A DNA stretch of 64,000 nt from an uncultured Sphingomonadaceae bacterium (GTDB lineage Bacteria > Pseudomonadota > Alphaproteobacteria > Sphingomonadales > Sphingomonadaceae): assembly GCA_947496865.1 (NCBI GenBank), contig CANMEE010000001.1, positions 1,169,501 to 1,233,500 on the forward strand, given 5' to 3'. The translations under genes were made by a program, and so were the position numbers. Numbering within the stretch: the stretch's first letter is position 1; every line of letters starts with the position of its first letter. The notes under the pieces are model-generated. The model had not been told where the DNA came from and made no database searches. It saw only the letters and a list, made by a program, of their open reading frames with translations. Of this stretch, positions 14,531 through 25,100 are shown piece by piece.

Positions 14531-15238
14531 CCGCACGCCCTTTATGGCCAGATATACTCCAAGAGAAATCAGGGCGATGAGATTGGACAGCATGAATGAA
14601 ACTGTCACTGCGCTATGCCCGATGATGGGAATAAAGTCGCGCGCCACAATGGCGACCGCGACAAAAGAAAAGGCAAAGACACCCCATCCGGCAATCAGCT
14701 TCGGGATTAATCCAGAGCGCAGGAACAGATAGGCGAAACCTGCATTGCCCACGCTTGCGAGGATCAAGCCAAGGTGAAAAGACGTATAATCGGATGTTGC
14801 CTGAAAGCCGGTGAGTAGCAATTTCTGCCGCTCATCCGCCAATTCGGAATATGCCACATTCCCCGCAATTTCAGCAGCGTTGAGATTGAACACCGCGCCC
14901 AGTAAAACCATTAGCGCGGCGCCGAGACTGATGATTAGGCTCCACGCTGCGAGCAACGGGCCGGATTGTCGGAGAAGCAAGAACAAACCTGCGCCAATAA
15001 CGACCTCCAGCGCAAAGACCAGCAAAGCAATATAGGCCTTAGCCCGCAACGCCGTTTCGGCTTCGAGCATGTTTCGTGCGGTAGCCACAATATCGGCTGA
15101 CAGGTTGATATCAATGCCCTGCCCGACGGTCAGCGCGCTCACCGTGCCGACCACAATAGTCCCCAGCAACGATAGGCCAACAACTCTTGCCAAAGTCTTG
15201 GTTTCTGTTTCTGCCGATGGATCTGGTGTGATGGTCAT
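14522..15238 (-). CDS. DUF4386 membrane protein
   Basis: A 238-residue polytopic protein of the DUF4386 family, function unknown. About six membrane helices can be seen, starting at residues 18, 68, 98, 150, 180 and 210, with the LNAAEIAGNVAYSELADER loop between helices 3 and 4. Its ATG overlaps the stop of the XRE gene (ATGA), so it is the last gene of a coupled four-gene operon (DUF2975-DUF2975-XRE-DUF4386). DUF4386 proteins often lie beside small regulators, which suggests a membrane stress or signalling role; this is context only. Confidence 0.82.
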   Translation of the reverse strand: MTITPDPSAETETKTLARVVGLSLLGTIVVGTVSALTVGQGIDINLSADIVATARNMLEAETALRAKAYIALLVFALEVVIGAGLFLLLRQSGPLLAAWSLIISLGAALMVLLGAVFNLNAAEIAGNVAYSELADERQKLLLTGFQATSDYTSFHLGLILASVGNAGFAYLFLRSGLIPKLIAGWGVFAFSFVAVAIVARDFIPIIGHSAVTVSFMLSNLIALISLGVYLAIKGVRSA

Positions 15239-15459
15239 GGCGTTTCATTGTCCTTTGCATCTTCGAATGTCAGCAGATCACCGGGCTGGCATTGTAATTC
15301 CTTGCAGATGGCTTCCAATGTGCTGAACCGTATCGCCTTGGCCTTGCCGGTTTTGAGGATCGACAGATTGGCGATAGTGATGTCCACGCGTTCCGCTAGT
15401 TCTGTCAAAGTCATGCGATTATCATGGAGCAGATCATCGAGTTTTATCGAGATTGCCAT
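15235..15459 (-). CDS. XRE-family (YozG-like) helix-turn-helix regulator
   Basis: A 74-residue stand-alone DNA-binding domain: MTLTELAERVDITIANLSILKTGKAKAIRFSTLEAICKELQCQPGDLL is a classic Cro/C1-type fold, and the closing CQPGDLL marks the YozG-like group that commonly pairs with DUF2975 genes. It overlaps the upstream DUF2975 stop by one base and the downstream DUF4386 start by four bases. The divergent promoter at 16604-16672 with repeated TATYGATA sites is the likely target, giving autoregulation. Confidence 0.9.
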   Translation of the reverse strand: MAISIKLDDLLHDNRMTLTELAERVDITIANLSILKTGKAKAIRFSTLEAICKELQCQPGDLLTFEDAKDNETP

Positions 15460-15998
15460 CAGATTGTCCCCTGCAAATCGCTACGCATGTCGGTGCCGTG
15501 GCGGAACACGCGGGCGAATATAAAGAGGGTGATGACCATCAATAGTCCGGTAAAATCCCAGAACACGTCCACCTCCGATGTCGGACCTTTGAAGGCCGTT
15601 TCAACAATCAAACCCAAGGCTGCCGTGGGAATGTAGATTAACTGAATGGTGAGCAATAGTAGCGCCATATGCTGAAGCCGCTTTGCGTTACTGGCAATGA
15701 ATGGATCACCCTCGACCACCGTGTCCACAATTTGGGTAAGATAACGAAAAAACATCCACCATAAAACAAGGACCGCAGAGACGAATAACAAGAGTGCAAC
15801 GACCGAGCCGACAGGATAATGGGAGTCCGCAATCGCAAAATGCTGTTGGACGGCCCGAAGCAATTTGTCAGCAAAGACCACGGATAAAGGCGCTGAAAGC
15901 AGGACCAGAGCCGCCGCTAGTGCAAAGAGATACTGGCTGGTTTTAACGATAACGGCACCAAATCTCAAAAAGGGATCACGCAAAATTCTGGTCATCAT
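15459..15998 (-). CDS. DUF2975 membrane protein, second copy
   Basis: A 179-residue protein of the DUF2975 family (function unknown) with four membrane helices: about 24-44, 64-86, 110-132 and 142-162. The family hallmark GDPFIASNAKRLQHMALLLL follows the second helix. It ends FRHGTDMRSDLQGTI, nearly the same as the end of its neighbour (FDRGADMRDELEGTI), showing that the two genes are paralogues from a tandem duplication. The start overlaps the stop of the first copy; there are two adjacent ATG codons. Confidence 0.85.
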   Translation of the reverse strand: MMTRILRDPFLRFGAVIVKTSQYLFALAAALVLLSAPLSVVFADKLLRAVQQHFAIADSHYPVGSVVALLLFVSAVLVLWWMFFRYLTQIVDTVVEGDPFIASNAKRLQHMALLLLTIQLIYIPTAALGLIVETAFKGPTSEVDVFWDFTGLLMVITLFIFARVFRHGTDMRSDLQGTI

Positions 15999-16561
15999 AT
16001 CGTACCTTCGAGTTCGTCGCGCATGTCTGCGCCGCGATCGAAGATGCGGGCCAGAATGATGAGCAGCAACACCAGCAAAATACCGGATAGCGAGAGTCCG
16101 AATTCACCTGCGACGGTGATCGGCTCGCCATCTTTTGCCTCGCCGAGCAGGCTGATGATCACTCCGATCAGCGCGCCAAGTACGCCAGACAGGATCTGGA
16201 TCACAAATATGGCAATGCCCATGCCGCGCAGGCGCAGGCCATTGGTTCGATTAAACGGATCGCCCTCACGGACCGAAGCCAGCATCTTACGAAGCCGGTC
16301 GATAGTGAAATAGCAAAGCAGCATGATTAGCAGCAGTACCATTACAAACCCGGCGGATATCCAGATCACCGAGCTTGGCGGTGGATTGACAAGTTTCTCG
16401 CCCACATTGGTCAATATGTCTTGGCCGAAAATCGCCATGGCGGGCAACGACAGAACCAGGATTACGGATGCGAAGATCACCGCCATTCGGAAAAAGCCGA
16501 GTAGCAGGCGTGCTGACTTTAGGACGAGATCTTCCTCTCCTTTGGCCGCGATATGTGTCAT
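15995..16561 (-). CDS. DUF2975 membrane protein, first gene of operon
   Basis: A 188-residue DUF2975 paralogue with four predicted helices: about 26-48, 68-92, 115-140 and 160-178. The GDPFNRTNGLRLRGMGIAIF motif follows helix 2. ATG 16561 is chosen because GGAG lies six bases before it; the reading upstream to 16618 has no ribosome site and runs into the promoter. It leads the four-gene operon and is divergent from the DUF2306 gene. The shared C-terminal GTI tail may be a contact site with a common partner. Confidence 0.85.
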   Translation of the reverse strand: MTHIAAKGEEDLVLKSARLLLGFFRMAVIFASVILVLSLPAMAIFGQDILTNVGEKLVNPPPSSVIWISAGFVMVLLLIMLLCYFTIDRLRKMLASVREGDPFNRTNGLRLRGMGIAIFVIQILSGVLGALIGVIISLLGEAKDGEPITVAGEFGLSLSGILLVLLLIILARIFDRGADMRDELEGTI

Positions 16562-16603
16562 GATAGTCTCCAGAGATATTGAATTGCGATGTGTGTTTCG
16601 TTG

Positions 16604-16672
16604 TTTATCAATACACAATTATCGATAATCGTCAAGTAATTTATTGATATTCGATAAACCCGGATATATAGG
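16604..16672. promoter_or_regulatory. Divergent promoters with repeated TATYGATA-like operator sites
   Basis: Minus strand: TTGACG (16630-16635), 16 bases, TATTGA (16608-16613), reading to the DUF2975 operon. Plus strand: TTGATA (16644-16649), 17 bases, TATAGG (16667-16672), reading to DUF2306. Between and over them lie TTTATCAATA (16604-16613), the perfect palindrome ATTATCGATAAT (16618-16629), TATTGATA (16642-16649) and ATTCGATAAA (16649-16658). The XRE protein of the operon is the natural candidate to bind. Confidence 0.6.
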
Positions 16673-16708
16673 CTCCCCGTTCCGATCTTTTGAATGAGGA
16701 TATCGCCG

Positions 16709-17380
16709 ATGACATTTATCATGTTCCTTCATATCGCTATGGGCACAATCGCGGTTCTGGCTGGTGCGGGCGCGTTGTTTGCGCGCAAGGGTTCCCGCGT
16801 GCATCGTGGCATCGGGAATGTCTTTTTCATAAGCATGATGCTCATGGCCGTTGCCAGCATTTATCTGGCCTTCGTTCTTCCGATGGCCATTTCCATCTTG
16901 GTTGGTGTTTTTACCATCTATCTTGTCACCACATCCTGGATGGCCGCCCGGCGGCAGGATGAAAGGGTCAATCCGTTTCACTATGTTGCGCTGACCCTTG
17001 CATTAGGCGTTGTCGCTGGTGGCCTATTTTTCGGGCTGGAAGCGCAAAACAGCGCAGACGGGCTAAAGGATGGATTGCCGGCCTTCCCGCATTATTTTTT
17101 CGCAGGGCTTGCTCTTCTGGCCGCCGCAGGTGACGTTGTGATGATTGCCCGGCGGGGCATTTCCGGCAAAAACCGTATCGCCCGGCATTTGTGGCGGATG
17201 TGCTTTGCCTATTTCATTGCCGCCGGATCCTTGTTCACGGGCCCGGGAGCGAACGCTTTTCCCAAGGCTATACAAGATACTGGCTTGTTGTCCGCGCCGG
17301 AACCGATCATCCTGATCGTCATGGTGTTTTGGCTCGTCCGTGTGTTGGTAACAAAGTGGTATAATGACGAACCGGCATGA
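16709..17380 (+). CDS. DUF2306 membrane protein
   Basis: A 223-residue integral-membrane protein of the DUF2306 type, function unknown. It begins MTFIMFLHIAMGTIAVLAGAGALFARKGSRVHRGIGNVF, with the conserved H-(K/R)-x-x-G after the first helix, and has seven or so helices. HYFFAGLALLAAAGDVVMI and RIARHLWRMCFAYFIAAGSLF are further recognisable helices with conserved His and Arg. ATG 16709 is preferred to 16694 because GAGGA lies eight bases before it. It faces the DUF2975 operon across a shared promoter region. Confidence 0.78.
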   Translation: MTFIMFLHIAMGTIAVLAGAGALFARKGSRVHRGIGNVFFISMMLMAVASIYLAFVLPMAISILVGVFTIYLVTTSWMAARRQDERVNPFHYVALTLALGVVAGGLFFGLEAQNSADGLKDGLPAFPHYFFAGLALLAAAGDVVMIARRGISGKNRIARHLWRMCFAYFIAAGSLFTGPGANAFPKAIQDTGLLSAPEPIILIVMVFWLVRVLVTKWYNDEPA

Positions 17381-17398
17381 GGCCTTGCTAAGGCCTTC

Positions 17399-17418
17399 GA
17401 CCGGCTCAATTGCCGGTC
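17399..17418 (+). other. Hairpin after DUF2306
   Basis: GACCGGC (17399-17405) and GCCGGTC (17412-17418) pair perfectly around TCAATT, directly after a smaller GGCCTT/AAGGCC hairpin (17381-17395). Only TTCT follows, so termination would be weak. It sits just upstream of the rpoB promoter. Confidence 0.35.
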
Positions 17419-17427
17419 TTCTGCCCC

Positions 17428-17456
17428 TTGACCCATATCCACTATCTCCCTATATG
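17428..17456 (+). promoter_or_regulatory. Candidate rpoBC promoter
   Basis: TTGACC (17428-17433), a 17-base spacer and TATATG (17451-17456) lie about 230 bases before the rpoB start. Position and spacing make this the likely dedicated promoter for rpoBC, which here is separated from rplJL. No strong leader structure is visible between it and rpoB beyond a short CCCA/TGGG hairpin. Confidence 0.6.
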
Positions 17457-17684
17457 AGCCGCTCACCACAGATTTCGAGACAGGGCGTGCAGTTGCGCGG
17501 TGCGCCAAAAGAAATGAAGTCTGACCGGTTTTCAGGACGCTATAAGCTGCGACTCTTTTCCCAGAAAAATGGGTTTGAGAGGCCGTGGCTTTTTGTTCTG
17601 GAGCGCCCCACATAATTTGGTTTTCCACCGGCTAAGCGCTTCATAAGTGGCGTAAATCCGGTGATGGCGAGAAGGCAAAAATAC

Positions 17685-20600
17685 ATGGCGACGAAAGCAT
17701 CTTCGGTAAAGACAACAGCTCTTACACCGACCCGCAAGAAACGTATCCGCAAAATCTTTGGCAACATTCATGAAGTCATCGAAATGCCGAATCTCATCGA
17801 GGTTCAGCGCGAATCATATGAGCAGTTCTTACGCTCTGATCCGTCGATTGATTATGTTTCTGGTTTGGAAAAAACGCTGCGCAGCGTTTTCCCGATCCGC
17901 GATTTTGCCGGCTCGGCCGAGATGGACTTCGTCAACTACCAGCTTGAAGATCCCAAATATAATGTCGAAGAATGTCGTCAGCGCGGCATCACCTATTCCG
18001 CACCGATGAAAGTGACACTGCGTCTGATCGTCTTCGAAGTCGATCCGGAAACAGAAGCGCGCTCCGTTCTCGATATTAAAGAGCAAGACGTTTATATGGG
18101 CGACATGCCTTTGATGACCAAGAACGGTACGTTCGTCATCAACGGGACAGAGCGTGTTATTGTCAGCCAGATGCACCGTTCGCCCGGTGTCTTGTTTGAC
18201 CATGACCGCGGCAAGACTCACTCGTCTGGTAAATTCCTGTTCGCTGCCCGCGTCATTCCTTATCGTGGTTCTTGGCTCGACTTTGAATTTGACGCAAAAG
18301 ATATCGTCAACGTTCGGATCGACCGTAAGCGTAAGCTGCCCGTAACCGCGCTGTTGCGTTCGCTGGGTGACGCGATCATCGAAGTGAAAGAGAAAAAGCC
18401 ACCGTTCAAAGTTGGTGAAATGGTGCGTGTTGCTGGCATGAAGCAACCCGCAGAAATCACTGAAATTGAAGGCAACCGGATTACGATCAAAGAGCCGATG
18501 GGCGCGATTGAAATTCAGGGCAAAATTGAAGATGAGGGCCGGACCAAGAGTGCGGAAATCACCGGCATTCTGAAGCAGGGCTATTCCGAAGAAGATATTC
18601 TCAACGAATTTTACGAGCGTATTGTTTACAAGCGCGCGAAAGATGGCTGGACCATTCCTTTTGTGGCTGAGCAATGGCGCGGTCAGAAACCGACCTTTGA
18701 TATTGTTGATGCTGATAGCGGTGAAGTTGTGTTCGCGAGCGGCAACAAGATTACGCCACGTAGCGCCAACAAGGCTGAAAAAGATGGCATGAAATCTGTC
18801 GTCATTCCAACCGAAGAAATTTTCGGCCGCTACAGTGCTTTTGACCTGATCAACGAAAAAACTGGCGAGATTTATATCGAAGCTGGTGACGAAGTAACGG
18901 TTGAGAATCTCGAGAAGCTTGACGGCGCTGGCATTGACCAGTTGGAGCTGCTTGATATTGATCACGTGACAACTGGTCCTTGGATCCGCAACACGTTGAA
19001 AGTCGACAAAGCGGAAGACCGCGATGGCGCGCTTTCCGATATTTACCGTGTCATGCGTCCAGGCGAACCGCCAACCCGCGAAACCGCGGAGGCGTTGTTC
19101 GAAGGATTATTCTTCGATCCAGAGCGTTATGACCTGTCTGCTGTTGGTCGTGTTAAACTCAACATGCGCCTCGATCTTGATGCGCCGGATGATTACACGG
19201 TTCTTCGCAAGGAAGATATTTTGGCTGTGGTCAAAACCCTTGTCGATCTGAAAGACGGCAAAGGCGAAGTCGATGATATCGACAACCTTGGTAACCGTCG
19301 TGTGCGTTCGGTTGGCGAGCTTCTCGAAAACCAATATCGTGTTGGCCTGCTGCGCATGGAGCGTGCGGTAAAAGAGCGTATGTCCAGCGTAGACGTATCC
19401 ACCGTGATGCCGAACGATTTGATCAACGCAAAACCAGCTGTTGCAACGGTTCGCGAATTTTTTGGTAGCTCTCAGCTGTCCCAATTTATGGATCAGACCA
19501 ACCCGCTATCGGAAGTCACCCATAAACGCCGTGTGTCGGCGCTTGGGCCTGGCGGTTTGACTCGTGAGCGTGCCGGCTTTGAAGTCCGCGACGTTCACCC
19601 AACCCATTATGGTCGTATCTGCCCAATTGAAACGCCTGAAGGGCCGAATATTGGTCTGATCAACTCGCTGGCATCGTTCAGCCGGGTGAACAAATATGGC
19701 TTTATCGAAACGCCATATCGTCAGATTAAGGACGGCAAGGTTACCGATGATGTTGTCTATCTGTCCGCCATGGAAGAGCAGAAACATACGGTGGCTCAGG
19801 CTAACGCGGAACTGACCGAAGATGGCAGCTTTGTGGAAGAACTGGTTTCTTCTCGTGAAGCGGGCGAATTTTTGATCGCTCAGCGCGAACAAATCACTCT
19901 GATGGATGTCTCGCCCAAGCAGCTTGTGTCTGTCGCGGCCTCGCTTATCCCATTTCTGGAAAATGATGATGCTAACCGCGCCCTGATGGGATCGAACATG
20001 CAACGTCAGGCTGTGCCTCTGGTTAAAGCAGAAGCGCCATTTGTCGGAACCGGCATGGAAGAAACTGTTGCTCGCGATTCAGGTGCTGCAATTGCGGCCC
20101 GTCGCGGCGGTATTGTCGATCAGGTCGATGCGACCCGTATCGTTATCCGTGCGCAGGGCGATGTCGAAGCAGGCAAGTCCGGCGTTGACATCTACACGCT
20201 TCAAAAGTTCCAGCGTTCCAACCAGAATACCTGCATCAACCAGCGTCCGCTGGTGAAAGTGGGTGAGATGGTTCAGGAAGGTGATACCATTGCTGACGGT
20301 CCGTCGACCGACATGGGCGAATTGGCCCTGGGTAAAAACAGCCTCGTCGCCTTCATGCCCTGGAATGGTTATAACTATGAGGATAGTATCCTTATTTCCG
20401 AGCGTATCGTGAAAGACGATGTCTTCACTTCGATCCATATCGAAGAATTTGAAGTCATGGCGCGCGACACCAAGCTCGGCCCTGAAGATATCACGCGTGA
20501 TATTCCCAATGTCGGCGAGGAAGCCCTGCGCAACCTCGATGAAGCGGGCATTGTCTATATCGGTGCTGAAATCGAGCCTGGCGATATTCTCGTCGGTAAG

Positions 20601-22073
20601 ATTACACCAAAAGGCGAAAGCCCGATGACGCCGGAAGAAAAACTTCTCCGCGCGATTTTTGGTGAAAAAGCGTCGGACGTTCGTGATACATCCTTGCGTC
20701 TGCCTCCTGGTGTTGCAGGTACGGTTGTTGAGGTTCGGGTGTTTAACCGCCACGGCATCGACAAAGACGAGCGCGCCTTGGCGATTGAACGCGAAGAAAT
20801 CTCTCGCTTTACCAAGGATAGAGATGACGAGCGCGCGATTTTGAACCGTGCAACCTTCAATGCATTGAAAGACATGCTCATTGGTCAGACCGCCACATCA
20901 GCGCCGAAGCCAATGAAGAAGGGCGCTGAAATTACCGCCGAGAGCCTCAGCGAGCTGGAAACAGCGGACTGGTGGAAAATCGCGGTCAAGGATGACAAGG
21001 TTCAGTCCGATTTTGAAGCCACGCGCGGTCAATATGACGAAGCGATCAAGGAAATTAACGAACGCTTTGAAGATCGCCGCGAGAAGCTGGAACGTGGTGA
21101 CGAATTGTCGCCAGGCGTCCTGAAAATGGTCAAAGTTTTTGTCGCCGTGAAGCGCAAATTGCAGCCTGGTGATAAAATGGCCGGTCGTCACGGGAATAAA
21201 GGGGTTATCTCCCGGATTCTTCCCCAAGAAGATATGCCATTTCTTGAAGACGGAACGCCAGTTGATATCGTGTTGAACCCCTTGGGTGTGCCGTCTCGTA
21301 TGAACGTCGGTCAGATTTTTGAAACCCATTTGGGCTGGGCCGCACGTGGTCTGGGAGAGCAGGTTACGAAAGCGCTGGAAGAATGGAAATTGGCTAATCC
21401 CGATCCGCAGGCGGCACCGCCACCTGATGCGGTGAAAGAACGACTCAAGGTGATTTACGGTGAACAATATCACGAAGATATTGATGCACGTGGTACATCC
21501 GAGATCGTCGAGATGGTTGGCCATCTGCGCAACGGTGTCCCGATGGGAACGCCGGTATTTGATGGCGCGCATGAAAGCGATGTTTCCGACATGCTGGAAC
21601 TTGCTGGCCTTGATCGCAGCGGTCAGGTCAATCTGTTTGACGGTCGGACCGGAGACAAGTTTGATCGTAAGGTGACAGTGGGCTATATCTACATGCTCAA
21701 ATTGCATCACTTGGTCGACGACAAGATCCACGCGCGTTCCATCGGACCATATTCCCTCGTCACGCAGCAGCCACTGGGCGGTAAAGCTCAGTTTGGCGGA
21801 CAGCGCTTCGGGGAAATGGAAGTCTGGGCACTGCAGGCATATGGTGCGGCATATACGCTGCAGGAAATGCTGACAGTCAAATCGGATGACGTGATCGGAC
21901 GGACCAAGGTTTACGAAGCGATCGTCAAAGGCGACGATACTTTTGAAGCCGGTGTGCCCGAAAGCTTTAACGTTCTGGTCAAGGAAATGCGTTCGCTTGG
22001 TCTCAATGTCGAACTCTCCAGCTTCGGTGACGATGATGAAGATGATGACGGCGTAGCGATAGCGGCGGAGTGA
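17685..22073 (+). CDS. rpoB: DNA-directed RNA polymerase subunit beta
   Basis: The 1462-residue beta subunit, forming half of the polymerase active-site cleft. The start at ATG 17685 ([15 protein letters not shown]) follows AGAAGG; in-frame ATGs at 17661 and 17664 would add eight residues or fewer without a better site. The rifampicin-pocket stretch [18 protein letters not shown] begins at residue 594 and matches the sensitive form (Asp, His, Ser and Leu key residues unchanged). Other landmarks are [40 protein letters not shown] and the C-terminal clamp [16 protein letters not shown]. It is longer than the E. coli protein (1342), with extra sequence in the middle lineage-specific regions and an acidic tail (DDDEDDDG). 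rpoC follows after 66 bases. Confidence 0.98.
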   Translation: MATKASSVKTTALTPTRKKRIRKIFGNIHEVIEMPNLIEVQRESYEQFLRSDPSIDYVSGLEKTLRSVFPIRDFAGSAEMDFVNYQLEDPKYNVEECRQRGITYSAPMKVTLRLIVFEVDPETEARSVLDIKEQDVYMGDMPLMTKNGTFVINGTERVIVSQMHRSPGVLFDHDRGKTHSSGKFLFAARVIPYRGSWLDFEFDAKDIVNVRIDRKRKLPVTALLRSLGDAIIEVKEKKPPFKVGEMVRVAGMKQPAEITEIEGNRITIKEPMGAIEIQGKIEDEGRTKSAEITGILKQGYSEEDILNEFYERIVYKRAKDGWTIPFVAEQWRGQKPTFDIVDADSGEVVFASGNKITPRSANKAEKDGMKSVVIPTEEIFGRYSAFDLINEKTGEIYIEAGDEVTVENLEKLDGAGIDQLELLDIDHVTTGPWIRNTLKVDKAEDRDGALSDIYRVMRPGEPPTRETAEALFEGLFFDPERYDLSAVGRVKLNMRLDLDAPDDYTVLRKEDILAVVKTLVDLKDGKGEVDDIDNLGNRRVRSVGELLENQYRVGLLRMERAVKERMSSVDVSTVMPNDLINAKPAVATVREFFGSSQLSQFMDQTNPLSEVTHKRRVSALGPGGLTRERAGFEVRDVHPTHYGRICPIETPEGPNIGLINSLASFSRVNKYGFIETPYRQIKDGKVTDDVVYLSAMEEQKHTVAQANAELTEDGSFVEELVSSREAGEFLIAQREQITLMDVSPKQLVSVAASLIPFLENDDANRALMGSNMQRQAVPLVKAEAPFVGTGMEETVARDSGAAIAARRGGIVDQVDATRIVIRAQGDVEAGKSGVDIYTLQKFQRSNQNTCINQRPLVKVGEMVQEGDTIADGPSTDMGELALGKNSLVAFMPWNGYNYEDSILISERIVKDDVFTSIHIEEFEVMARDTKLGPEDITRDIPNVGEEALRNLDEAGIVYIGAEIEPGDILVGKITPKGESPMTPEEKLLRAIFGEKASDVRDTSLRLPPGVAGTVVEVRVFNRHGIDKDERALAIEREEISRFTKDRDDERAILNRATFNALKDMLIGQTATSAPKPMKKGAEITAESLSELETADWWKIAVKDDKVQSDFEATRGQYDEAIKEINERFEDRREKLERGDELSPGVLKMVKVFVAVKRKLQPGDKMAGRHGNKGVISRILPQEDMPFLEDGTPVDIVLNPLGVPSRMNVGQIFETHLGWAARGLGEQVTKALEEWKLANPDPQAAPPPDAVKERLKVIYGEQYHEDIDARGTSEIVEMVGHLRNGVPMGTPVFDGAHESDVSDMLELAGLDRSGQVNLFDGRTGDKFDRKVTVGYIYMLKLHHLVDDKIHARSIGPYSLVTQQPLGGKAQFGGQRFGEMEVWALQAYGAAYTLQEMLTVKSDDVIGRTKVYEAIVKGDDTFEAGVPESFNVLVKEMRSLGLNVELSSFGDDDEDDDGVAIAAE

Positions 22074-22139
22074 GGATCTAAAACTTACTCCCGCCTCTAG
22101 CATTTAGATTTTTGGGCATAAGCCCCGAAGGAAGAAAAA

Positions 22140-25100
22140 ATGAACCAAGTAACAAATTTCGCAAATCCGATCGCAAAGCCGGAAACATTTGACCAGATTC
22201 AAATCGGTCTAGCTTCGCCAGAGCGCATTCGCAGCTGGTCATTCGGTGAAATTAAAAAGCCGGAAACCATCAACTATCGGACGTTCAAGCCAGAGCGTGA
22301 TGGTTTATTCTGTGCGCGTATCTTTGGCCCGGTCAAAGATTACGAATGTCTGTGCGGTAAATATAAGCGCATGAAATATAAAGGCATCGTCTGCGAGAAA
22401 TGCGGTGTCGAAGTTACCGTAACCAAAGTGCGTCGGGAACGTATGGGTCATATCGATCTTGCCGCTCCTGTCGCGCATATCTGGTTCCTGAAATCGCTTC
22501 CATCGCGCATCGGCTTGCTTCTCGACATGCAGCTCAAACAGCTTGAGCGCGTGCTATACTTTGAAAGCTATGTGGTTATCGAACCTGGTTTGACAGCATT
22601 GGAGAAATTCCAGCTGCTGACCGAAGACGAAATGCTCGAAGCGCAAGATGAATATGGCGAAGATGCTTTCTCTGCCGGTATCGGTGCAGAAGCGGTCAAA
22701 ATCATGCTGCAGGATCTCGATCTGAAGCAGGAACGCGACGATCTGATGGAAGAGCTGCGGACAACCAAGTCCACGCTGAAACCCAAGAAGATCATCAAGC
22801 GTCTGAAGGTTGTCGAAAGCTTTATCGATTCGGGCAACAAGCCGGAATGGATGATCCTTGAAATCATTCCAGTGATCCCGCCCGAGCTGCGCCCGCTGGT
22901 GCCTCTCGATGGTGGCCGTTTCGCAACCTCCGATCTCAACGATCTGTATCGCCGCGTGATCAACCGGAACAACCGTTTGAAACGTCTGATGGAACTGCGC
23001 GCACCGGATATCATCGTCCGGAACGAAAAGCGTATGCTTCAGGAATCGGTTGATGCGCTGTTTGACAATGGCCGTCGTGGCAGGACCATTACCGGCGCGA
23101 ACAAACGCCCGCTGAAATCTTTGTCCGACATGCTCAAAGGCAAGCAGGGCCGTTTCCGTCAGAACCTTTTGGGTAAGCGCGTCGACTATTCCGGTCGTTC
23201 GGTTATCGTGACCGGTCCTGAGCTGAAATTGCATCAGTGCGGTCTGCCGAAGAAAATGGCCTTGGAATTGTTCAAGCCGTTTATCTACGCGCGCCTTGAC
23301 GCCAAGGGCCTTTCGATGACGCTGAAACAGGCCAAGAAATGGGTAGAAAAAGAGCGCAAAGAAGTCTGGGATATTTTGGAAGAAGTGATCCGCGAGCATC
23401 CCGTGATGCTGAACCGCGCACCCACGCTTCACCGTTTGGGCATTCAGGCGTTTGAACCGGTATTGATCGAAGGGAAAGCCATTCAGCTTCACCCATTGGT
23501 CTGTTCCGCGTTTAACGCTGACTTTGACGGCGACCAAATGGCCGTACACGTTCCGCTGAGCCTTGAGGCGCAGTTGGAAGCACGGGTCTTGATGATGTCG
23601 ACCAACAACATCCTGTCTCCAGCCAATGGTAAACCGATTATCGTTCCGTCTCAGGATATGGTTCTGGGCATCTATTATCTCACCATGGATCGCAAAGGCG
23701 AGCCAGGCGAAGGTATGCTCTTGGCTGATATGGCCGAAGTGCATCAGGCGCTGGAAATTGGGGCTGTGACGTTGCACTCCAAAATCACCACCCGGGTTCC
23801 GCAAACGGATGAAGATGGCAAGCCGATTTTCAAGCGTTTCGAAACCACACCGGGCCGTTTGTTGATTGCCGAATGTCTGCCGAAATCACACAAGGTTCCG
23901 TTCGACATTGTGAACCGTTTGCTGACCAAGAAAGAGGTTGGTGACGTGATTGACCAAGTTTACCGTCACACAGGTCAGAAAGACACGGTGCTGTTCGCTG
24001 ATGCGATCATGGATCTTGGCTTCCGTCACGCCTGTAAGGCCGGTATCTCCTTTGGTAAGGATGATATGATCATTCCTGATTCCAAGGATAAAACGGTTGA
24101 AGAAACCCGCGCTTTGGTTGCTGACTATGAACAGCAATATCAAGACGGTTTGATCACGCAGCAGGAAAAATATAATAAAGTGATCGATGCTTGGAGCCGC
24201 TGTGGTGACCAAGTTGCGAACGCCATGATGGACGAGCTGGCGGCAACGCCAGAGGACGAGCATGGCCGTGAGCGTCAGATTAACGCCATCTACATGATGA
24301 GCCACTCTGGTGCCCGTGGTTCACCAGCCCAGATGAAGCAGCTGGGCGGTATGCGCGGACTGATGGCCAAACCTTCTGGCGAGATTATTGAAACACCAAT
24401 TATCTCGAACTTTAAAGAAGGCCTGACGGTTCTCGAATATTTCAACTCCACTCACGGTGCGCGTAAAGGTCTTGCCGATACCGCTCTGAAAACCGCGAAC
24501 TCCGGTTATCTGACACGGCGTCTGGTTGACGTTTCTCAGGATTGTACGATTGTCGAAAATGATTGCGGCACCGAAAACGCACTGGAGATGAAAGCCATCG
24601 TCCAGGGTGGTTCGGTTATCGCATCGCTCGGCGAACGTATCTTGGGTCGGACCATGGCTGAAGATATTATCGACAGCAAAGACGATAGCGTTGTGATCAA
24701 AGCCGGCACCTTGCTGGACGAAGCAGCCATTGTGGTGATTGAAGAGCTCGGCATTCAGTCCGCGCGCATTCGCTCTCCGCTGGTTTGTGAATCCAAAATG
24801 GGTGTTTGCGGCACATGCTATGGTCGTGATCTTGCTCGGGGTACACCGGTGAATATCGGTGAAGCTGTTGGCGTTATTGCAGCCCAGTCCATTGGTGAGC
24901 CAGGTACGCAGCTAACGATGCGGACCTTCCACATCGGCGGCGCAGCGCAGCTGAACGAGCAATCGAACCTTGAGGCCGTTGCCGAAGGTACGGTTGAATA
25001 TCGCGATATGCCGGTGATTGAAGACAAGAACGGACGCTTCCTATCCTTGGCGCGTAGCGGTATCATTGCCGTGATCGACAATGATGGGCGCGAACGCTCT

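Noticed and set aside
17399..17418. Hairpin as a strong terminator before rpoB
   Set aside because: A good 7-bp stem but only TTCT after it; kept as a hairpin only.
19464..19560. Possible rifampicin-resistance substitutions in rpoB
   Set aside because: The cluster I residues match the sensitive E. coli pattern at all key positions that can be read.
17829..23804. Long antisense reading frames inside rpoB and rpoC
   Set aside because: They mirror strongly conserved genes, lack ribosome sites and have compositions expected from antisense of codon-biased sequence.
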